From contig JAECUM010001141.1 of the NCBI GenBank assembly GCA_016617855.1, positions 102,360 through 166,359 of the forward strand: a stretch of 64,000 nucleotides of DNA, in the 5' to 3' direction. A program made the position numbers and the translations under genes. Shown piece by piece: positions 56,300-64,000 of this stretch (the first letter of the stretch is position 1; each line of letters starts with the position of its first letter). The stretch is from Megalonaias nervosa. Lineage: Eukaryota > Mollusca > Bivalvia > Unionida > Unionidae. Under the pieces are notes generated by a model, which was not told the origin of the DNA, did no database searches, and saw only the letters and a program-made list of their open reading frames with translations.

Positions 56300-56973
56300 A
56301 TGGAAGAACGAAAACTGACTTTAGTCCCTTACAAACGATGGATGAAATACCATCGTTGGCAAGAACAAGGGACCCCGCATTTACCTCCCAATCCTCATTT
56401 GACCGAGATGTCACAGTTACAACACGAATTGCAATCGTTGATGGATCGCAGCTATTTGTCAGAAACGGAAAAATCGCAACGGCAAGGTCAATTTTTGCAA
56501 CGACTGCAACTCTTTCACCAGAAAGCTATAGACGAACAGGTCTACCCACTCTGAAAGATTTTAAGACTCTGATGAAAAGTAGATCACCACCACCCCCAGC
56601 GGTCAAGACAGACGCAACTCCACGGATGCCTGAGGGAGAAGAGGCACGAGAAGTCTTTCAAACACCGGCAGCAGCTCCCATTGCTAGCAAGATTGCAGCG
56701 TCCTTGTTGACCCCTTCCCCTACACCCCAACGAGAAGAACTCAAAGCTTGCGTTACAAAGATGATGTCCAATACACCTTCTGCAGAAGTGAAAAAGAAAG
56801 AAGGGAAAGTAGAAGTAAACAAAGAAAAAAAGACCAAAGTCATACCATTGCCACCACCACCACCACTACCTTCAACTTCTACATCCGTGGCACATCGGAC
56901 ACGTAAAGCCGTTTCTAAACCACCCCCTCGTCCCATTCAGAGTAGCATCAGTGATGAGTGGATCACTTATTAA
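56300..56973 (+). pseudogene. Proline-rich protein upstream of integrase, copy B
   Basis: ATG at 56300. The N-terminal 84 codons (MEERKLTLVPYKRW...) are followed by a frameshift near 56540. The Pro-rich remainder is open in the neighbouring frame to 56973 and includes a run of seven prolines not read in the same frame in copy A. Confidence 0.6.
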
Positions 56974-56978
56974 AAAAA

Positions 56979-58044
56979 ATGCAGAAGGTGTTAGCCAGCA
57001 TTTACTACGATCCAGCCCATCCTGTAGGTTACGGAGGAGTTCAGAAATTGTATAGTGCTGCCAAAACTCGGCTGAAAAGTATCTTTTTACCTCATGTGCA
57101 AATATGGTTACAAGAACAAGCCATGTACACCTTACACAAACCCATTCGACGAAAATTTTCCAGAAGTCGCACCCGAGTGGATGGCATCGATCATCAATTG
57201 CAAGCTGATTTAGCCGATGTCTCTCATTTAGCCACCTACAATCGCGGCTACGAATATTTGTTTTGTGTCATCGACGTCTTTTCCAAATTTGCTTGGGTCG
57301 TGCCATTGAGCAGTGAGTTAGTGCTAGCCTTAAAACTGGTGTTGAAACAAAGCTGTCGTCACCCTCTTCGATGGCAAACCGACAAAGGCACCGAATTTCT
57401 GAACCAAGATTTCCAAAAAGAATTGAAGAAACGTGACATTCATTTTTTCACCACCGAGAATCCCAACACCTTGAAAAAACGCATGTGGAAATATTTCACG
57501 TATCAACACACTCTCAAGTACATCGACGTCTTACCGTACCTCGTCCAAAAGTATAAGCAATCTTACCATCGAAGAATCGGACGTGCCCCCCAAGAAGTGA
57601 CTCCCGACAACGAAGTGACCGTCTTCGAGCGCCTGTTTCGTACGTCCCCAACGGTTACTGTCCCCAAGAAAGGTGGAGTGTTGGCATCAGGAGATTGGGT
57701 GCGTATTGGCAAAAGCAAACGCACTTTCGACAAAGGTTACTTACCCAAATGGACCACCCAATTGTTTCGTGTCACTGAACGAGTGCGTGGCCGTCATCCT
57801 CCAGTGTATAAATTGGAAACACATCAACGGGAAAGTGTTCAAAGGAACGTTTTACTTGCCCGAATTACAACGTGTGACCAGAAAAGAAGACGAAGTGTAT
57901 GAGATCGAAAGCATTCTTGATCAAAGATCTCGTAAAGTGGGAAAAAAACGTGTCAAAGAAGTCAAAGTACGTTGGAAAGAATATACTCCCAGTTTTCACT
58001 CTTGTATCGACGCTTCGCAAATCATCGACTATAAAAGGAAGTGA
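56979..58044 (+). pseudogene. Integrase with chromodomain, copy B, catalytic glutamate deleted
   Basis: The gene starts near 56979; the open frame 56958-57902 covers the N-terminal part (SIYYDPAHPVGYGG), the first aspartate (LADVSH) and the second (WQTDKGTEF). About ten codons around the third catalytic residue are missing (ENPNTLKKRMW in place of the stretch containing SIVERF in copy A). The frame changes near 57830, and the chromodomain region (VYEIESILDQR) ends at 58044. Recombinase activity is excluded by the missing glutamate. Confidence 0.8.
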
Positions 58045-58047
58045 CCA

Positions 58048-58453
58048 TCATGCTATTCAACACAGCCTCAGCTACCGCAGTGACCACTCCTTCGCCCAGT
58101 TCTTCTCTGCAAGATCAAAAAAACAACCCATGTGGGTGAGGTGTGGAGATCGTGTGCCTAAAACGGAAATCGTCTTTTTCTGCCAAATCTTTGTGGTGTA
58201 TTGTGTCATCGGTGCTGCCATTGCCAATTTGAGTTTGCAACAAGGAGACAAACAATTGTGGACCATTTTACTCAGCAGTTGCATTGGTTACCTTCTTCCC
58301 AATCCGTCCCTGAAATATTCCTCGAACGGGAACAACAACGGGAGCCTTGCGTCAAACGTCAGTCCCCCTTCCAACAGTCACCGTAACAATCCTCTTTTAG
58401 ACACTCCTCTGACTTCCAGCGACCCCTCGGACATCAGAACTCTGGAATTATGA
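58048..58453 (+). pseudogene. Two-transmembrane protein, copy B
   Basis: ATG near 58048 (MLFNTASATA). A frameshift near 58120 puts the two hydrophobic segments in the frame 58072-58453: IVFFCQIFVVYCVIGAAIA and LWTILLSSCIGYLLPNP. Unlike copy A there is no stop between them. The TGA overlaps the next ATG. Confidence 0.55.
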
Positions 58454-59280
58454 ATAATCAATTTTACTTAACGTTACCCAGTGACAGTTCCATGGAGGTG
58501 TTTCCCAATAACACCTTGTGCTGTTACACAGCCAAATTACCTCAGGCCATTCAGTTGGATCAGGAAGCCCATTGGGAAGTGGCTTTAGTGGAAATGATTC
58601 ACCCTACGCAAATCCTAAATATCCTTCCTAATCAAAACACTTTTACGGTGGAAGTTCATGACGAGCAAGTGCAACAAAACTTGGATGAACGCACCACTGC
58701 AAGTGACTCTATGGAGTCACATGACCCCAAAACAAAACAATTCACCTATCTGTTGACCATTCCTGCAGATTATTATATCAGCGGACAACATTTGGTGAAC
58801 ACGATTTCTACCAAATTAAATGCCGTGTTTCCCATAGCCTTGGAGAGAACCAGAAAAGGTATCACCCTCGAGTACCACAAAATAGCTCGTCGCCTACTCA
58901 TCAAATTTTCAGAGGACAAAGTATTGGCCATTACATTTTGTCCTGAATTGTATGACATTTTGGGTGGAGATACCAAGTTGATCAAGATGAAAAACGAAAT
59001 ACCAGCCATGACCAATAACTCGGATTTTGCGAAATATTTTAAATTCTCTGTAGAAATGAACCAAGGACTGAATTTGATTTTTGTGTATTCCGATGTGGTG
59101 GAGTACAACGTGGTGGAACACACCTCCGTACCGTTACTGCGTGTCATTCCTTTCAAAGTGGATTCTGCCACGAACGCTGACGAGGAAGGTGGAAACACCT
59201 ATTACGTTCACCGCGAATTTGTACATCCTCACATTTTCCCGTCAGTAAGTCTTATTTCGACACTGTCAACATTACTATAA
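58450..59280 (+). CDS. Minor capsid / penton-like protein, intact
   Basis: 276 codons, ATG to stop, the only long uninterrupted capsid gene in the window. It starts MNNQFYLTLPSDSSMEVFPN, followed by the LPQAIQL....WEVALVEM segment characteristic of the Polinton minor capsid family, predicted in the literature to be a single jelly roll that fills capsid vertices. The ATG overlaps the preceding TGA (ATGA). Its TAA is part of the next TATA box. The same protein in copy A is frameshifted. Confidence 0.8.
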   Translation: MNNQFYLTLPSDSSMEVFPNNTLCCYTAKLPQAIQLDQEAHWEVALVEMIHPTQILNILPNQNTFTVEVHDEQVQQNLDERTTASDSMESHDPKTKQFTYLLTIPADYYISGQHLVNTISTKLNAVFPIALERTRKGITLEYHKIARRLLIKFSEDKVLAITFCPELYDILGGDTKLIKMKNEIPAMTNNSDFAKYFKFSVEMNQGLNLIFVYSDVVEYNVVEHTSVPLLRVIPFKVDSATNADEEGGNTYYVHREFVHPHIFPSVSLISTLSTLL

Positions 59281-59364
59281 AAGGAGATCTAGGGCAAAAT
59301 ATTATATTTACCAAATGGAAAGTCAACGTGAAACTCCCTTTTCGAAAACGATTACTCTAACCCC

Positions 59365-59832
59365 TTGTCAGTCATGTATCCTGTGTACAAAGGAGTCGCT
59401 CGACAACGAGGACAGGGTTCAGGTGATATGCTAAAATCAGCCTTTCGTGCAGTGGTTTCCATTTTGAACCTGGTGGTGACATGGGGATTGCACGCCTTGA
59501 AAGATACCGCGTTCACACAAGGCAAAGAATATCTCCAAAATGTCATCATTGACAAACAAAACCCCAAAGAAGCTTTCTTGAGAGCAGGCAAAAATATCTT
59601 TCTTCAAACGGGCAAAGACATTTTAGGCCGATGAGAAACTCCTATAAATGTTCTGGACGCTACCGAGTCAGTCATTCCTGCTTCCCTGACGCCACAGCAA
59701 GGACAAGGCAGAAAAAGACGACGAAGACACCCCTTGAAAGGACTTCACACTCCCAGAGCTAGAAAGACTAAGAAAAGAAAAACCGTCCGCGACTTAGACA
59801 CAATTCATTATTTTAAAAAATTACAGAGAGAA
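59365..59832 (+). pseudogene. Basic virion-associated protein, copy B
   Basis: The first ATG in frame is near 59374 (MYPVYKGVARQRGQG). The frame is open to a TGA at about 59632-59634 (LQTGKDILGR). The Lys/Arg-rich tail (QGQGRKRRRRHPLKG, then KTKKRKTVRD) continues after a frame change and runs past the position of the copy A stop. Confidence 0.55.
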
Positions 59833-60636
59833 AATGATGCACCGAGAATCTTGCGCCTGTTCCAAGTCGGAACTGGATCTGTTTGCCATGCCATCCACCA
59901 TGATGACGATGCAAGAATCCCAATGAGTCGAATTTCATCCTGTCTCCTCTTTGACGGATTCAGCTCCCATCGAGTTTGAAATCAAAGGACAGCCGGAAGA
60001 TTATCACGATCTGAATAGCAGTTCCTTGTACCTGAAACTGAAAGTAATCAAAACGGACAACACCAATCCGGGAGACGATGCTAGAGTAGCTCCCGTCAAC
60101 AATTTCATGCAATCATTGTTCAGCGAAGTGGATCTGTACTTGAATAACAAACTGGTCACAGTAGCATGGATACTTACCCTTACAGAGCGTACCTGGAAAA
60201 TCTCTTGACGTACGGAAAAGAGGCCAAGAACACTCATCTGGATGCTTGTGTGGTTTGGAAACCTGACACCGCCGGTGAGAAGAAGTTTAACGACACAGCC
60301 CTGACAGCAGATGACGATCGTCACAATGTGGGCTTTAACGATCGTCGAAAGAAAATCCTGCAAGGTCGTAGTTTATAACTGATGGATTGTTTGCATTTGG
60401 ACATGTAGTTGCAAGAAAAGTATTTCCTGAACGGAGTGGATATTCGCCTGAGACTCAATCGCAGCAGTGTCGCTTTCCATTTGATGGCTCATACCAACGA
60501 GTACAAAACCATCATCCAAGAAGCCAGACTTTACGTGCGCCGCGTAGAAGTGTCACCTAAAGCGGAAAACGACATCAGTCAAACATTGAGCAGAACGACC
60601 GCCAGGTATCCGATACGACGCGTAGAAGTAAAAACA
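59833..60636 (+). pseudogene. Major capsid protein, N-terminal half, broken and truncated
   Basis: It begins with ATGATGCACCGAGAATC, as in copy A. Frame pieces are 59951-60208, 60166-60378 and 60409-60636, with stops at about 60376 and 60406. The match to copy A ends at RRVEVKT near 60636; the following residues are unrelated and AT-rich, so this is the physical end of copy B. Confidence 0.75.
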
Positions 60637-60789
60637 GTAGTAGTTATATATGATGATCCTAAACCAAAAGAGGATTCTAGACCAGAAACCCCCCAACCCC
60701 TCCGACATTTGGAGAGAGGTGATTTGTAGTAGATAGAATATCCTAGTTAAGAATCCTTTTTTGCTAGAAATTTCATATTAAACAATGAA

Positions 60790-61002
60790 ATGTCCTATTA
60801 CAAAGAGCTAATTAGTAGCGTCGGATTTAATCTAACAAACGGTTTTTTTAAAAGATTTAATTCAATCAAATCAGCCTCAAGATATACTGGGATGGAACCT
60901 AATATAATAAGAGATTGTATTAAAAAGGTTGGTCGTCATTTATCAGTCAAATATGGATCGGTATGGTTATTCGCAACTGAAAATAGTAGGATGGGCAGAT
61001 GA
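60790..61002 (+). CDS. Small ORF with NUMOD-like helix-turn-helix domain
   Basis: 70 codons, ATG to stop. The pattern FNSIKSASRYTGMEPNIIRD, followed by WLF at the end, resembles NUMOD1-type DNA-binding modules found with homing endonucleases and in viral genomes. It lies just past the broken end of copy B, in AT-rich DNA that may belong to the second polymerase element. It could be a fragment. The domain call is by eye. Confidence 0.35.
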   Translation: MSYYKELISSVGFNLTNGFFKRFNSIKSASRYTGMEPNIIRDCIKKVGRHLSVKYGSVWLFATENSRMGR

Positions 61003-61529
61003 TGTAATGACATTTATTGACAATATGGTTGATGAATGATATTTCAAAAAATAAACAGCAGGATGACGATCGCTCTGCCATTCCACAGGGTCCGTTCATT
61101 GGCAGTAAAGTCTTTTCCATGAGGTCCTAAGAGTCCCTTTTAGATATACCCCCAGGCGAATTCCTAAATGTGCGAAACGAAACTTTAGAAACTCAGAGGG
61201 CTGTCTATTTCAATGTAAAGGCCTTTCTTATGGCCCACGAGCACTCTTCATTGGTTAAAGGTCTTTTTTGTGACCCACAGCTCTTCATTGGTTAAGGTCT
61301 TTCTTGTGACCCACAGGCACCTCATGAGAACTTTTTTTTTGTCTGGCAACATTCTTTCTGAATGTCCTTGTATGGGGTATCCTTCAGTGAGGTCACAAGG
61401 TCACGAGCTCACATCACCCTGCTGTTTATTTGTGGACGGCACAAACATATAGGACGGCACAACACATAAATTTAAGGTACATACAAACGGGGGAGCCTTA
61501 TAAACATCCAGCAGATTTTGTACACTCTC

Positions 61530-61741
61530 CCCATGATCACCCCGAGGAGAATGCAAAAGTACATCCACCACGTGGCAACATGGTGGGAGAGTGTTTTTAT
61601 CTGCTGCAGATCGAGGATTTCTCCGCCCCCCCTTATCTTAGAAAAATTGGTAATCCAGAACCATATCCACCGACACGTACCTGGAATGGGAACCGAACCA
61701 CAGACCTTCAGTACGAGAATCCAACATTCCTGAACTAAGCG
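61530..61741 (-). mobile_element. Possible tRNA-derived SINE fragment
   Basis: On the minus strand a tRNA-like head shows A-box-like TAGTTCAGGAATG and B-box-like GGTTCGGTTCCC near 61690. No target duplication was found. The open frames across it (61430-61738) end in wording typical of read-through repeats and are not credible. Confidence 0.3.
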
Positions 61742-62310
61742 ATGAAATTCGGTTACATGTATATGTTCAAAAATTTTTCATATAGTTACCAGTTACCTGA
61801 TTTTGAATAGCAGTTCATTTTCTGATTTCGGAAAACATTATTATAAAATTGAATCGCGAAATCTGAAATCTTACACATTTCTATCCTGATTAAAATATAT
61901 TACCGTCTATTTGTACAGAAAAACGAAATCCTGTGCTAAGCTTTAATACAGCGGCTGTATACATTACAAGCACACAGACTTCCGCAGTCTGAAAAATCGA
62001 TAGTTGGTTTTTACCAATCTTTACATAATGAGAAGAACAATTTACATCCACGTGGAAGGTTAACACATAAATCAATACAGAACATCTGTTTCATATATTT
62101 TCTAATTCAAGGTCTTAAAATTACTATATCAGATGATTTTGAAGATAGAAAGCAAAATTGTTACATCAGATTTGTGTGTATGTTAACCTAATACTGTACT
62201 ATGTCCGATAATCCAAATACGATTTATGTTATCTGGAACACAGTATTATCTCCCTTTATGAAACACAAATATACTAACTAAATCGAATAATGTTAAATTT
62301 TAAAGTTTTG
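61742..62310. other. No gene seen
   Basis: AT-rich, without a supported feature. Confidence 0.4.
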
Positions 62311-63245
62311 CTAAAATTTATTAAAGATATCATTTTTTTTTGTACTGGTGTAATGACCAAGTGCTAGAGTATTAATCCCGTCTTTGCAATATCTTTTATC
62401 ATCAAAATTACTTAGTCCACGTTTTATTATTGTATCAGTTTCAAGTTTGTGAAGATTGGATTTGATAATAATCGTTTTCATAAAATTAGTGCAATTATTT
62501 AGTACTGATTTAAAATCGTTAAATTTCATACATTTTTTTACATACCCTCGAGGAATACCTTTTGCTTTCTTTGTTAGTTTATTATCGTCGAGAATTACGG
62601 CATACATTTTACTTCGAAGTCCAACAAGCTCTCTTACCGGCACAAACATAAACTCATCTTTCATTTTGCCAATAACTTTTTTTATTTGCATCATCATGAA
62701 ATCCACTACTTGTCGGATGATCTGATAAATCAAATAGGTCACGACGGTAATAAATATCTTGATAGACATCTTCACATTTTATATTATAAACTAGTGAATC
62801 TGTATCAGTAAATAGCAACTCTGAATCTAGCCACTGCTTTTTGGTAAAATTATAGTGAAAGTCGTACATCAGCCACTTTGATATATCAAGTACAGCTGCA
62901 CCAACATATATTGGTTTATTTAATTTTAAATTTGTCTTTCGTGGTTGTATTGCAACAAGATTTTCATTAAATATCTCCATACTAACAAAACCATCAGCAT
63001 TAACTAATTTACTTCTGCGATTTATGTCGTTTACAATTTCGATAGAAACTCTTTTCCGAATATTTTCCATTGTCTTACCGAACACCGAGTTATTCATTAA
63101 CTTAAAGAAGTTTTTCTCAAAGTCGGTCTTGGCCACAGCACGACGTTTGGTATTTAAGTCAATATAATTTGACATCCACTTAGACTGATTCAATTTTAGT
63201 ACGCGATGGGCTTTTGTCAGAATTAGGCCAGCATCTACTGTAACA
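62311..63245 (-). pseudogene. Second Polinton-type DNA polymerase B, C-terminal half
   Basis: Read leftward. It begins near 63245 with AGLILTKAHRVLKL, then NQSKWMSNYIDLNTKRR, motif B KNFFKLMNNSVFGKTMEN, motif C FTDTDSLVYNI, and after a frame change KKAKGIPRGYVKK and GLSNFDDKRYC. The only break seen in the fragment is in an A-run near 62675 (frames 62654-63193 and 62311-62775). It differs clearly in sequence and base composition from the polymerase at 48828-52913, so it comes from another Polinton lineage. The exonuclease half and motif A are missing. Confidence 0.8.
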
Positions 63246-63585
63246 GAATTGAAACCGAGTGGGTTTCTTTTCTTGGATTAAATGAACACAAACACAATGT
63301 GATGGACGATGGAAATTTATAGAATGAATTACTAAGAATATATATATATATATAAATGCAATGATTCTCTCCCACTCCTATCGTACCATTGATCCAATCA
63401 CTCTACACACATTCCTAAACTGAAAAATAAAAATATGATCTATATAATATTACTTGTGAAAAGTGAGGTTCAAATAACCTCAGGGACTGCAAATATGTTT
63501 CCACTAATATTATGCAATACAAGCGAGATCCACATAATCTCACGGATGTAATACCATTAAGATTCAAATAAACAATGAAAGCTAT

Positions 63586-63700
63586 GAAAGCGAGATTCAC
63601 ATAATCTCATGTAATGTAAACAATGAAAGCGAGATTCACATAATCTCATGTAATGTAAACAATGAAAGCGAGATTCACATAATCTCATGTAATGTAAACA
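63586..63700. repeat. 39-bp tandem repeat, three units
   Basis: The unit is GAAAGCGAGATTCACATAAT followed by CTCATGTAATGTAAACAAT, three nearly perfect copies. Related AGCGAGATCCACATAATCTC words occur further left at 63455-63540. Confidence 0.9.
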
Positions 63701-63849
63701 ATATCGTACTCAACTGAAACCACAATCAATTGAAACAAACATAAGACTCTTAACACTTGAACAGTCGTATGATTCATTAACTGATAAACCACACAATTTC
63801 ACCGAATCCTTGGGTTGGCCCACACTTTCATCGGCCGCTCACACCGTTC

Positions 63850-63985
63850 ACGGATCCACCACAGATATACGTATACATATACGTACGGACAGCACCCAGT
63901 AACCTGGTATTGGCTACGCCTACATTCGTGATTCCACCACATGTATAGTCTTACGTATACACACACGTACGGACAGCATACAGCA
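63850..63985. repeat. Two-copy tandem repeat at window edge
   Basis: Two related blocks, each with ATCCACCACA or ATTCCACCACA, a TACGTATACA run and CGTACGGACAGCA. It may continue beyond the window. Confidence 0.6.
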
Positions 63986-64000
63986 CTAAACAGCTACAGT

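Larger units (their letters stand above)
48157..60636 (+). mobile_element. Polinton/Maverick element, copy B (head at left)
   Basis: Inverted relative to copy A and colinear with it from the zinc-knuckle gene to the middle of the major capsid gene. It then ends abruptly near 60636, so protease and tail genes are missing. It contains the polymerase that A lacks, and a tandem duplication of the ATPase-core module. Stops and frameshifts are more frequent than in A. Confidence 0.85.

Noticed and set aside
61430..61738. 102-codon plus-strand frame
   Set aside because: It overlaps a tRNA-like repeat on the other strand and has no recognisable protein features.

Overview
The window reads as metazoan nuclear DNA, AT-rich and intron/repeat-dominated, most likely from an invertebrate. 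A mollusc is my guess, from the SINE and transposon mix, not proof. Only one convincing host gene is visible: a RING-finger exon of RNF168 type on the minus strand at about 21.2-21.5 kb. The rest is mobile and satellite DNA.

Layout. 0-18.5 kb: an inverted pair of one interspersed repeat, a fold-back element, two copies of one tRNA-derived SINE family and one of another, a decayed MULE-like transposase, two Tc/mariner (Tigger-like) non-autonomous elements and a piggyBac remnant. 23.6-28.9 kb: a minisatellite of about 53 bp, nearly 100 units, interrupted by a 338-bp hAT-like element with an exact 8-bp target duplication. 30.3-32.1 kb: a broken Ty3/gypsy pol. 32.2-34.8 kb: a patchwork of short satellites.

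34.8-60.6 kb holds the main content: two Polinton/Maverick (adintovirus-like) DNA elements head to head. Copy A runs leftward (46.5 to 34.8 kb) and copy B rightward (48.1 to 60.6 kb). From the head inward the shared order is: a divergent CCHC zinc-knuckle gene, family B DNA polymerase, small membrane protein, packaging ATPase, basic core-like protein(s), a proline-rich protein, integrase with chromodomain, two-TM protein, minor capsid (penton-like), virion-associated basic protein, and major capsid. Copy A continues into a cysteine-motif protein, an adenain-like protease and two paralogous coiled-coil proteins. A has lost the polymerase. B has lost everything after mid-capsid and carries a tandem duplication of the ATPase-core module. 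Both are riddled with stops and frameshifts, but several small ORFs, the protease (A) and the minor capsid gene (B) are open. Nearly every gene has a TATA box roughly 45-75 bp before its ATG, often lying inside the 3' end of the previous gene. A satellite of about 46 bp lies on both sides of A in the same orientation and is followed each time by the element's tail sequence, as in a head-to-tail concatemer. It flips orientation near 47.7 kb.

60.6-63.3 kb: AT-rich sequence with a NUMOD-like small ORF and the C-terminal half of a second, different Polinton-type DNA polymerase B, broken by one frameshift. Short tandem repeats close the window.

All calls come from reading the sequence and the supplied translations. 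No database or alignment program was used.
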